A DNA stretch of 64,000 nucleotides from Anthostomella pinea. Taxonomy: Eukaryota > Ascomycota > Sordariomycetes > Xylariales > Xylariaceae. Position 1 is the first letter of the stretch, and each line of letters begins with the position of its first letter. The stretch spans positions 2,418,001-2,482,000 of the forward strand of contig CAUWAG010000007.1 of assembly GCA_963556695.1 (NCBI GenBank). Reading direction: 5' to 3'. The notes beneath the pieces were generated by a model that worked only from the letters and a program-made list of their open reading frames with translations, was not told the DNA's origin and ran no database searches. Positions 10,705-20,418 of the stretch are shown here, in pieces. Made by a program: the position numbers and the translations under genes.

Positions 10705-12458
10705 GAGGCTGATGGGTGAGTCCTTTTCCTCGGTGCATGAGGTTTTTGTGTGAGTACAGCTGGCTGACTGGGTGTATTGCTCAGTGTAGTGGTTTCGGGC
10801 TATTGTCAAAGAGAGATCACAGATCCCGTGGTGTTGGCTACCGGCATCAAGAGATTCAACCGTGCATGATGTAAAGAGAAACCTGGATCTTGCATGCCCT
10901 GCGAAGAGCTCAACTTACACGAACCAACAAGCTGAATATCCGTGGGAATCTCCAGCTCAAGTCTTCACTCGAGGCTGAGCAAGAGTCGATCGAATGTCTT
11001 GGGGAAATTCACAAGGCACAGTTGAGAGTTGATTCAGTCCGTGACCTTGGTGTGGCTCAAACCCACGCAGCAGCTTCATTGGTGTTGAAGCTAGGTTGGA
11101 CCTGTTAGAGATGGCCTCAGGAGAAGGAGAGGGAGATAGCTGGGGCTGGCATCTACCTTCAGGTTATACGACTTTGCGGGATGTGGGATGCAATTGCCCC
11201 AAGGCTTTGGTTGATGAGGGCCGTCATGACTCTACGTCGAAGGACCTCTCGCATACTTAGGTAGACAGTGTTGCTGATACTGGTAGAAAGGGGCAAAGGT
11301 TAATGGGGCGCGAATCTACACGCATCTGCTCGTATCTGCTGGATCGAAAAGTCCAGATCCCATACATGTGAGCAGTTAGTAAGATGACAATGACTCAGAG
11401 TGGCAATCTGCCTGGTCACCGGACATGACATCTTCAAGCCGCTTCGTTGGTTGCCCAGAGGTGAATGAATGTGAATGAGTCGCGCCTACCGTAATAAAAG
11501 CATCACCATTGAAAGTTTGACAGGCAGCTGATAGGGCAGATTTATCACCCGCACTGATAAGCCCGTGCGTATCAGACGCTATCGATAGTCTCAATCCGGT
11601 ACCGGTGGCGTGCCAGGTTGCTTATCGGTCCATCCCGCATTCGTCATAAGCCGCCCATGTTGGTCCTTGTGACCTCCAGCTGTGACAACGAGACAACCCG
11701 ACAGCTGCGGGTTACCTTCGTTTGAGTCAACCTTGCCGAGCGACAACGCCTCCTCTTCCCTCTATTCCAACTGCATCCCTACAGCATAGCGTTCCTCCAG
11801 TCTGACTCCTTCCTTCCTGCAAGCCAACTATCGAATAACTCTTTCCCAGCATCATCAGCGACATCATTCACCGACTTGCCCTGGTGCATTCAACGACTCG
11901 GTACACCCCGCCCTCCAACAACCTCCCATCTTCACCATTCCACATACCACCCACAGCATCCCATACTTTTTGATGACCTGACCTTCTTGGGAAAGCATCT
12001 ATTTCTCCGAACAAAGAAAATCTTGCTCTGCCTTCCCACACGCCACCAACAACGAACCCACCTGGTCTCTGCACTGAGCATCACCTCCTCAGGACTCCCG
12101 TCACGAAGCTATCCCCGAGCCTACCTACAGACGGCCAACAATACAAGCTATCAATTTCGAGAGCTTTGAGACATCCGACCACAATCGACGAACCTATCAA
12201 GCCCAGCCAGAGTTCGGAACCCGAAGCCCTACTTTGCCCAAACCGGCCACCAACGACATTGGACGGAAGAAAAGACCGGGGCCGACTACTTTACAAACGC
12301 CAGAATAACAAGGACTGGCGGCATCTTGCGGTATATCTTCCGATTCGGAAATCACAGTTTCGAATCTCCCAGTAAAGACCAGGCGGAAAGGACTGTTACG
12401 TTGTGGTCTTGGGTGCCAACTGGGAACTCACCGGGAGCTCGGCTCAGCAACCGCCAAC
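10705..12458. other. intergenic, including long pyrimidine-rich ubc8 leader
   Basis: No supported gene. From about 11730 to 12455 the plus strand is rich in C and T with many CCACC/TTCC runs, as expected of a fungal promoter and long 5' UTR feeding into ubc8. Small ORFs in it (11876-12169, 12166-12375) have no recognisable features and would act as upstream ORFs if transcribed. Confidence 0.45.
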
Positions 12459-13490
12459 ATGAGTAGTCCTCGCCGACGCATCGAGACGGATGTATGTCCC
12501 CCAAAGTTCATGAATTTGTGCTTGTTAATTTAAGCGACTAACTTAACCATCTAGGTGATGAAGTATGCCCGCTTCCTCCAAAGTCTCAGTCTGCCCTTAT
12601 TACTAACAGTCGTGTAGGATGTAGGAAGACTTAGTTCCAATCAGCTCTCGTCCCCCTAAACTAACGAGCCTAGGCTTATGAGTGACTATGAGGTTACCTT
12701 GGTCAACGACAACAGTACTGGCCCAGCCTATCTGCGTTGGTAGACGAGTTGCTAACTGAGCTTACAGTGTAATCCCCAGCGCCGTTTCCAACCTCAAACC
12801 TAAATCCTGACCAATCATCTTAGGCAAGAGTTCTACGTTCGGTTTAAGGGTCCCGCAGAGAGTGAGTAGCCCTCGTATGCACTCGAGTCGATCCACCCAC
12901 TTACCTGGTACAGCTCCCTTCGAGGGCGGCGTCTGGAAGGTCCATGTCGAGTTGCCCGACCAATACCCCTACAAGTCGCCGAGCATTGGCTTCGTCAATC
13001 GAGTCTTTCACCCAAATATCGATGAGCTGTAAGTTTGGGAGGTGGAGATCTGAGATTTCAAGTTTCTCGGTTCACTTGGGGACTAAAACGATGTACTACA
13101 CGATAGGTCGGGCTCGGTCTGTCTTGACGTTATTAACCAGACGTGGTCCCCGATGTTCGACATGATCAACATCTTCGAGGTGTTTCTGCCGCAACTGCTC
13201 CGATACCCAAACCCCGCCGACCCCTTGAACGGCGAAGCTGCCGCGCTCCTTATGCGAGAGCCTAAGAGCTACGATGCTAAGGTGAAGGGTATGCCTATCT
13301 TCCCTGGTCGCGATGGAAGCAATGTAGCATTGCATTTGCTAACATCTGCATAGAGTACGTGCAAAAGTACGCTAGCAAGGAAGCCGCGGACGAAGCAGGA
13401 GCGGAAAGCGAAGACGACGACGACATGTCTTCAGTCGCTAGCTTTGGCGACGAGGAGGAAGAACCCGCCGGCCAGATGGATGACGTGTAG
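12459..13490 (+). CDS. ubc8: ubiquitin-conjugating enzyme E2, Ubc8/UBE2H type, with 1-nt and 3-nt exons
   Basis: E2 enzyme; yeast Ubc8 works with the GID/CTLH ligase on gluconeogenic enzymes. Nine exons give 185 aa: 12459-12491, 12555-12562, 12618-12620, 12674-12714, 12768, 12824-12861, 12914-13028, 13107-13288, 13354-13490. Helix 1 reads [18 protein letters not shown], then the beta-sheet [16 protein letters not shown], the [18 protein letters not shown] active site (Cys codon 13120-13122), [16 protein letters not shown] and an acidic tail ([10 protein letters not shown]) typical of Ubc8. Exon 3 is only GAT and exon 5 is the single base T. Without T the frame breaks at Met-Gln-Glu-Phe; without GAT helix 1 loses one residue compared with yeast and human. 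Each intron is 52-78 bp with GT...AG, and those around the tiny exons have branch points (ACTAAC, AACTAAC, GCTAAC, CTGAC) close to the acceptor. Confidence 0.9.
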
Positions 13491-14033
13491 GACGAGTAGT
13501 AGTCTGCCGCAGGTGATGCGACCGGGCAATCTCTCCTCTTTCGAATAGATGGCGTTCTTTAGGATCCGCGGAGTTTCGGATCCGCTCTCCTTTCCCTGGT
13601 GGTGTATAGGTGCACGGTGTCATGAAGCGGAGTTTGCATATCGAGTTCAGGGCAACCCTCCAAGAGGCACTGATGTTTGGGTTTCTGCGTTATTGAATGG
13701 CTTCTGGTTGTGTTCTTCCCCTCTTGCTTTTTGGAACCGCTTTCTTGGAAGAGTTCTAATGTGAACTTCTAATGTGAACTTCTTGGTAACCATGTGAGGG
13801 TGGCAGGCTGCATCGCACTTTGTTTCTTGGCGTCAAACTTCTATCGTAATACAACGCCCATCAAATGATGAATTCAGACTAACCACTGTGTTGGAGCTGT
13901 TTGCACTCTCGATCAATCCCCATTGCGCCTACGATGCTAATATGAATGTGGAAGTTGTAGTTTCTGTAGGGTATCTCTGTAATAAGCATGTAAACCAGTC
14001 CCCGAACGCCGTATTGCATGCAAATGGCACGGT
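13491..14033. other. convergent 3' region of ubc8 and the Saf4-like gene
   Basis: Two plus/minus genes end here. No additional gene is seen. Confidence 0.5.
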
Positions 14034-15224
14034 TCAATCCGAGTCGTACTCGACCAACGCCGCTGAGGCTACCGCCCCTTTACCCCATTCTTCCTCCGCA
14101 GGACCCGGCCCCTTTATTACCGACGCCTCCTCCTCTATTTCTCGTCTCTTCCTCTTGATACCCGGTATCCTCGTCATGTTCACTCCAGTATCCCCCTTTC
14201 GATGATCTGACGACAGGAACGGATCCTGCGCGACCCGCGTATTGGTGACGATCTCGAAGACAAGACTCTCGCGCATTTGGGAGGCGGCGATTTCAGACTT
14301 CAGCCTCTTCTTGCCGTGTTTCTCCTTCGAGGACGTCGAGGTCGTCTTCTTCTGCCCGTTTGCTTTCGCCATCTCTTTCTCTTTCCCTTTCTCTTCCTTT
14401 CCCAAAGCCCCAAACAACGGCTTCGCAAGCGCCTCAGCGCCCCAACTCCCCTCCGCGCCCTCACCGGGTCCAAAATCCACCAGCGCCGCCCTTTGCGCAT
14501 CCTCCGCGGTACCGGGCACAAGCTCGATCCCCAAACTCATCCGGTAGCGCAACTCCTCGGTCGTCTCGGCCTCGCCCTCGCGCGTCTTGCGCCCCACGCG
14601 GAACGCGTCCCGTAACCGCCGGTTCTGCGCGTAGGGGTCCTCCCACAAGCGCGCGCTCTCGTCCGCGAGCTCGTCGATGCGCTGACGCGCCCCTTTTGCC
14701 TGCTCGCGGTCCTTAATCGTCTTCTCCAGACGCGCAAACGCCGAGCCGCGCGCGGCTTCTCTTTCTTTCTCCGTGAGGACTTTCACCCCGCCCTCCGCGA
14801 GCTCGTCGGCCTGCACCTCGTACCCGCCCGGCAACACCACTCGATCCGACTTCCCCTCACCCGTGTCGCGCTTCCGCGCCCCCTCTGTAACCACATACGC
14901 CGTATTAGCCGGATCGGTGCGGATCTCGATATCGCCGCCGCAGGCCGGGTGGCGCATGCGGAAGCTGTAGATGGGCGTGGAGTGGTAGGACCCGGTCCGG
15001 GTTTTCGAGGCGTTGAATCGTACCCCCTGGCCTATGATGGTCGGTTTGGGACAGGTGGCGCACCAGATGGCGAAGGGCATCTCGAAGCGCACGGTCAGGG
15101 CGCCGTGGGAGGAGAGCTTAGAGGCGCGCGCGCCGAGGGCGTGCTTCTTGTGGAGTTTGTTGCCGCTGGTTATGGTGCCTTCGACGTCCGGCGGGACGTA
15201 CCGGCCCATGTTGAAGCCTTGCAT
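14034..15224 (-). CDS. Yju2/CWC16-family splicing factor (CCDC130/Saf4-like)
   Basis: CWC16 proteins bind the spliceosome around the first catalytic step; the CCDC130 branch corresponds to fission yeast Saf4. The start MQGFNMGRYVPPDVEG is the family's N-terminal signature, so I use the ATG at 15224 although the frame is open 43 codons further. Residues 40-115 hold the metal-binding core: FAIWCATCPKPTIIGQGVRF, then TPIYSFRMRHPACGGDIEI and RTDPANTAYVV. The second metal pair reads HxxC instead of CxxC. The C-terminal half is basic and charged (about residues 260-350), with ERLKSEI-type helices, probably disordered. Length 396 aa, single exon. It lies tail to tail with ubc8, and nucleus is the expected location. 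Confidence 0.85.
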   Translation of the reverse strand: MQGFNMGRYVPPDVEGTITSGNKLHKKHALGARASKLSSHGALTVRFEMPFAIWCATCPKPTIIGQGVRFNASKTRTGSYHSTPIYSFRMRHPACGGDIEIRTDPANTAYVVTEGARKRDTGEGKSDRVVLPGGYEVQADELAEGGVKVLTEKEREAARGSAFARLEKTIKDREQAKGARQRIDELADESARLWEDPYAQNRRLRDAFRVGRKTREGEAETTEELRYRMSLGIELVPGTAEDAQRAALVDFGPGEGAEGSWGAEALAKPLFGALGKEEKGKEKEMAKANGQKKTTSTSSKEKHGKKRLKSEIAASQMRESLVFEIVTNTRVAQDPFLSSDHRKGDTGVNMTRIPGIKRKRREIEEEASVIKGPGPAEEEWGKGAVASAALVEYDSD

Positions 15225-15758
15225 TGTGGGCGGTTGGGAGGGGGTTTCGGGTGTTTGGTGGGTGGTGGGTGGTGGGTGTTTGGTTCGAGGGACGGCGGTC
15301 GGTGTCGCTAAGTTCGAGAGGAGGACTTGGGAGGTGCGCCTGAGTCGGTACAATCTGATACTTGTACTTGTGTCTCCAGCTTCACGGTCCGTTCTGCACG
15401 TGGTCTCGAGGCGTTCCGTGCTGTTGGGGCACGAAGGTTGTCCACGATAATCTTCGGTGGGTGTAGAGGGGAGGAATGGATCTTAATATTCTTAAGTTTG
15501 GCGCGACTACCACAATGGAAGTACTTTACACGTCGTCGCACCCCACTAAGTGCAATAAAGTGGGTATGATCGTCAAAGCCTCCGAACACCCCACCAAAAA
15601 TTGAAGTCGATCAGGCAACCATGAAATACGCCCAGAGCTCCTACAAAGACCAACAAGTATCCCAAGGTCGCTTCATTCCTCCTGTCTAGTCGCATCAAGA
15701 AGCACAGTACTCGCATCACCAACGCTTACAGACTGCGACTCGTAATGGATCACCTCTC
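15225..15758. other. upstream region of the Saf4-like gene
   Basis: Contains the 5' flank of the Saf4-like gene and the 3' flank of the hemerythrin-like gene, both on the minus strand. No gene is seen. Confidence 0.45.
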
Positions 15759-16856
15759 TTATTGCAACGCATACAGTTGCTTCGGCTTCCCATTCGCGCA
15801 CGAGCTGAACTTCCACCACCGCGAGTAGTACGCACCAGCAATATTCGTCAGACCCCATTTGATGGGAGCCGGGATCGGCGGCCAGTTAGCCCACAGGCCG
15901 TCCTCGGTCGTGCCGTCGAGGTTCAGCAGGAAGAACGGCACCACATCCAGCGTCCCGGCCTTGGTCACCGTGCTCTTGCCCCAGGTCTTGAACGTCAGCG
16001 ACGCGGCGGCCTCCTCCTCGGAACCTGGCTTCGGCGCCTTCGGGTGGTCGGCGAGCGCGGCGATGGTCGAGATCTCGGAGTGGAAGTGCGACTCGAACGG
16101 TTCTTGGAATGTCGACATGATGCGTGTGAGCTCGGTGCCGGAGAAGTCCGAAGGCGACTTCAGCGTGGTCAGGTATTTCTCGAATTGGGAAAGGCCGCCG
16201 AGGAAGGATTCTGTTGTCGCGACGTCGGATGTCAGCTCTGAAGGACACCATTGTCTACGCGTATGCCATGGGGTAGGGGTCCGTCAGTATTCACCATGCT
16301 CCTTGTGCGTCTCCTCCCAGAGTGTCTTGTCGTCCAGCACCTCCTCTACCTTGGTGAATAATGTCGCCTCTTCGTCATCGTGGTGCGTCTTGACGAACTT
16401 GTGCCATGTCAGGGAATATCCGATGAAGTCGGCCTTGTCGGCGGGCTTGATGTGAGGCGCCTGCTGGGAGATGGAGTTGTAGCCGCGGAGGATCGCATTG
16501 TGCAGTAAAGCCATGTGGGTGGCACCGGTAGTGAATATGTCCGTCTAGAACGCGCCGGGGCCGTCCATGGTCAGCTACGGGACTACCACTCGGAACTAAG
16601 ACGGACTCCGTCCGGAGCAGGAGCGTCGATGGGAACTTCAAGCTCACGGCTCCAGCCCACAAAATCAAATAGGTACCTTTTTGGTCTCGTACTGCGGCGT
16701 GGTGATGAGCTTCATCGGGGCATCAGCCCACGGCTTGCCCTCGGTGGGTGCTACGGCTGACATGAGGAATGGAGATCGCGTGATGAACAGTCCGATGAGG
16801 ATGGGGATGGCGAGGTAGATAGGTCGCTCCAGCAGCCGTCGTCTGGATTCCATCAT
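15759..16856 (-). CDS. hemerythrin-like (HHE cation-binding) protein with N-terminal membrane anchor
   Basis: HHE proteins bind a non-haem di-iron centre in a four-helix bundle. Exons on the complement: 16677-16856, 16295-16544, 15759-16237 (302 aa), with GT-AG introns. Residues 12-34 (RPIYLAIPILIGLFITRSPF) form one hydrophobic segment, so the protein is probably anchored with the HHE domain on one side. The domain starts with THMALLHNAILRGYNSI, has LTWHKFVKTHHDDEEATLF (His and Glu ligand candidates) and later FESHFHSEISTIAAL with two further histidines spaced as ligands. The end (YYSRWWKFSSCANG) is shared by fungal members. Possible roles are oxygen, iron or NO handling; the substrate is not known. 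It is transcribed away from the MFS gene. Confidence 0.8.
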
Positions 16857-17745
16857 CTTGGGAGCGTTGCAGTGTCTTTATCTGTTGCGTGAGTGTTTGC
16901 GCTGAGCTGGGCTTTCGCAGGGTGGATTGGTAAAGGACTGGACGGCATTGGCCCGGACATCGATTCTGGGTGGCATGTCATACGAGAGAACATGCGACCA
17001 CAGCGGGAACTTCCACTTTCTCGTCATTAGCCAAAGTGGGTCTAGATATCGGACTCCGGAGCTTGCTTAGCTGCGGGACGTCCCTTCTCCACTATGTAAC
17101 AATTTAGCTGGGTGACACCTCCAGCTACCCAGCATGTCGAATATCGTGATCGCCTTGGTCAGCTCTATCGCATTCTTAACTCTCCCTCTCCATTTGTAAT
17201 CGCATATGGTCATATACTACCACGGCCCTCATATCATCAATTTCATATTCCCTTTGCTACTCAGGTACCAGGGCTGTCCTTTGGGAAGGTCGTCACTAGG
17301 CCCCGTTGGGTGTAGGTGTCCGTCGTGCCCAGTGTTGGGGTATCCGCCTATCCGATGCCAGGATGCCCTCGGTAATCCGTCTATAGGTAAACCAAGTACT
17401 AGATGGCTTCACCTGTATTGAGGATTATTGGGCTCATGTAGTTCAGTGCCGTGGGCGGATTGTTGAGCGCCGGGAGGCTGGCGTCGCGCTGGCACGTGAT
17501 AAGCCGTCTCCGCAAGCCGTGTGCCGATATCGTCATTGGCGCCGTCGGGTAGGGGTCTCTGTCTCTATCACACCAGACTTCACGCTACATCAGTGATGAG
17601 AGGCACCTTTCCATCCTCTCCGCAAATTGGGGTTCCGGAAGTCTGGACATCCAGGATATCCGCGGTGAGGTCAACCGTAATCGCAAGCTTTGCCTCGGCC
17701 AGGACACTTCTTCAACCTTAGATTTCTCGCTCGCAAATTCCTAAC
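16857..17745. other. divergent intergenic region between hemerythrin-like and MFS genes
   Basis: Shared upstream region of two divergent genes (minus-strand HHE, plus-strand MFS). No coding feature is supported, and no clear operator or TATA box was identified. Confidence 0.45.
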
Positions 17746-19439
17746 ATGTCGGCAGGAGGTAGAGGGGTGGCAGAGGCCACCGGGACTGCCCCGTCGGCTT
17801 CAACTCCCCTCCTCGCCTCCTCTAGAAGCACTCCATCTACAGTGCCGGCAGACCGTTTCACCATGAACGACCCGTCAAACCCGCGAAACTGGCCCTCGTG
17901 GCGCAAATGGCTCATCGTGGCCGCCATCACTCCGATCGACCTGTCAGTGTCGTGGGGCGCATCCGGCTTCTCCCCGGCAGCGGCCAGCTTCCGTGCCGAT
18001 TTCGACGTCTCCGAGACGGTCGCCACGCTCGGCCTGAGTCTGTACATCCTCGGCCTGGCTTTCGGACCAATGACGCTCGCGCCGCTAAGTGAGTTCTTCG
18101 GGCGCAGCGTGATCTATATTGGGTCATATGCTGTCTTCTTGCTTTTTCTGGCGGCGACGGCTCTTGTTCAGAGTGTGCCTGGGTTCATGGTGTTGAGGTT
18201 CTTCAGTGGAATGTTCGCCGCTGTGACTATCGGTGAGTGAGATTACCTAGTCGGCCGTGTCTCCCTGGCCTTTGGAGATGACGGCTAATCAACGAAATCT
18301 CCGATGAGCAGCCAACTTTGGAGGCTCAATCGCCGACATGTGGTCACATCACAAGACCGGTAGGCCCATGTCGATATATCTCTGGGCCGCAACGTGTGGA
18401 AGCCCCTCGGGCTTCCTCGCCATGTCCTTCGTTGCTGAGTACAGAGGCTGGAGAGAAGTCTTTTGGGCCCTCTTGGGCATATGTGGAGGGCTGTGGCTCA
18501 TCATGGCGTTGACACTTCGAGAAACAAGACATACCACTATCCTCCGAAGGCGAGCCAGGACTTTGGCGAAACATGAGGTTTTCGACTCAGAGGCCGCGGC
18601 AGCTGAAGCCCCTAAGCACAGGAGTGCGAATGAGTTATTCAGTGTCGCTCTGACACGACCTTTCCGTTTCCTGTTCACGGAAGCTATCGTCATTTTCGCT
18701 GCCTTGTATAATGGGTACCTATATGGGCTAAGTTTCCTCTTCAATGGGGCATTTGGCATGGTCTTCGGAGAAGAAGGGCACGGTTTCTCCAAGATCGGAG
18801 TTGGATGCGCATTCCTGGGGATTGCTCTGGGCATTTCATTGGGTCCGTTCACCAATATCTGGCAGGAGAGGCAGTACCAGAAACGTCTTTCGGCGGCCGG
18901 AAACACTACTGTTCCTGAGGCGAGGTTGCATCTGGCCATGGTGGCTGCCGTGGGTGAGTATCCCATGACTCTTTGCCCCTGACAATACTGATGCGGTGCA
19001 GTCTTCCCCTTGTCGATGTTTTTCTTCGCGTGGACAACGTACACAAGCATACATCCACTAGTACCTATCGTCGCGTCGGCGTTCTGGGGGTGGTCCTTCT
19101 ATACGCTCATCCTGATGACGTTCCAGTACACTGAAGATGCTTATGGGGCAAGCTTAGCGACGCATCATTCCGCATACCGGTATTTTTGCTGACAAATAAT
19201 AGGTCTTCTCCGCCTCTGCACTCGCAGGCATTGGACTGGTTCGTAACATATTCGGTGCCGTCTTCCCCTTGTTCGGGAGGCAGTTGTTCGCGAACCTCGG
19301 CTACCAGTGGGGAGCAAGCCTGCTGGCCTTCTTGGGAATAGCATTGATCCCGATACCATTCGTGCTTGCACGCTACGGGCCGGCGATACGCCAGAAGAGC
19401 CCTTGGGCAAGTCAGCATATTGATGATTCTGAAACGTGA
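17746..19439 (+). CDS. MFS transporter, DHA1 (drug/polyamine H+ antiporter) type
   Basis: Plasma-membrane proton antiporter of the kind that exports drugs or polyamines (Tpo/Flr1-like). Exons 17746-18232, 18312-18953, 19002-19147, 19203-19439 give 503 aa. The N-terminal tail ends in the family motif NDPSNPRNWPSWRKW, followed by twelve predicted helices. Motif A region reads PLSEFFGRSVIYIGSY, and motif C-like GGSIADMW-SHHKTGRPMSIY follows intron 1. The large central loop (RETRHTTILRRRART) is basic. Intron 3 begins with GC (gcaagc at 19148) rather than GT and ends AATAG after a GCTGAC branch site; no usable GT donor lies nearby. No biosynthetic cluster surrounds it, so a substrate cannot be inferred from context. 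Confidence 0.87.
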
Positions 19440-19937
19440 TATTGGTACCAGTGTCGAGCACTGAAGTCGCGGGCAGGTCGGAGTATACCCCGGGGCCCCT
19501 CGCCCGACTGTCATGTAGGATACCCGAGAGATTATATCTCCTGGTCTCAATACAATTGTATCTCTACAGCCAGTGGCTTATACGAGGTCAGTACCTACAG
19601 TGAACCAGTTCAATGCTCAAATTTGCCTCATCCAAGGCTGGATGCGAGACTCCTCAGTATTGGTAACCAGACAGTTTCGTTCATCATTGTAGCAGCAAAA
19701 CGATGTAGGATTGGTGGCCAACCATATTTGCATTCATGTACTGAAGAAAAATGAGGGACAAGTCCCTATTTTGTGTAAAGCAACTAGAAGAGAAAGCGAC
19801 CAGAAGAGAATGTCCATGACGCGAGTCCAACTCTGTATCCTTCCATATCTATCTCATCTCCCTGCCTGCTCTTGCATGACAGTCACACGACGCTCAGCTC
19901 ACTGAGTGAGCACCACGCCATGCGCCGCTGAAGCGAT
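19440..19937. other. intergenic, no supported gene
   Basis: 3' flanks of two converging genes. Nothing else is seen. Confidence 0.45.
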
Positions 19938-20418
19938 CTAGGATGAGAGGAACTCGACGGATCCGGCGTGCTGAGCGTAGCACTGCTCGACGCCAGGGGC
20001 GATGTCGACGTAGTTGCCCGTGTTCGTGTTGCAGCCGTTCAGGCTGAAGACGCGAACTGTATACGAGACATCATCATTAGCGTCAGGCGTCCTCGGTTTC
20101 ATCATCACCACAACATCGAGAAATGAGGGAATGAGGGAATGAGTTAAGTAGTTACTTACGGGTAGTGGTGTCGTAGTTGTCCACGACGAGAAAGCTGTTG
20201 TAGCCCTCGGGGATGTTCACGTCCAGGCAGGTGTCGGTGGGGTTCTGCACCCAGACGGTGTCCTCGACCCAGGTGCCCAGGCAGGCGTTGTCGCTGAAGA
20301 ACTTGACGTAGACTCGCGGGGTCTCCTGGCGGGCGGCGGCCTTGACGGAGGTGCCGGGAGCGGCACGCACGCTGGCGGCGGCGAGGACGAGGGAGACGAG
20401 GCTGGTGGCGAACTGCAT
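19938..20418 (-). CDS. small secreted cysteine-containing protein (125 aa)
   Basis: Function unknown. Exons on the complement: 20160-20418 and 19938-20056, joined by a 103-bp GT-AG intron. The signal peptide is MQFATSLVSLVLAAASVRA (residues 1-19); a dibasic-free pro region (APGTSVKAAARQE) follows. The mature part has four cysteines (NACLG, DTCLD, NGCNT, EQCYA), consistent with two disulfides, in a beta-rich sequence (VYVKFFSDNAC, SFLVVDNYD, RVFSLNGC, HAGSVEFLS). The layout resembles small secreted proteins common in fungal secretomes. Its second half shares the pattern RVFS-x3-C...SVE with the protein at 10057-10704, suggesting a related fold. A promoter with CT-rich leader lies upstream at 20420-20560. 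Confidence 0.72.

Noticed and set aside
12563..12673. A single 111-bp intron in ubc8 instead of two introns with a GAT exon
   Set aside because: It keeps the frame, but it shortens helix 1 by one residue relative to yeast and human enzymes, and the interior has a full acceptor/branch and donor set. Kept as the alternative isoform.
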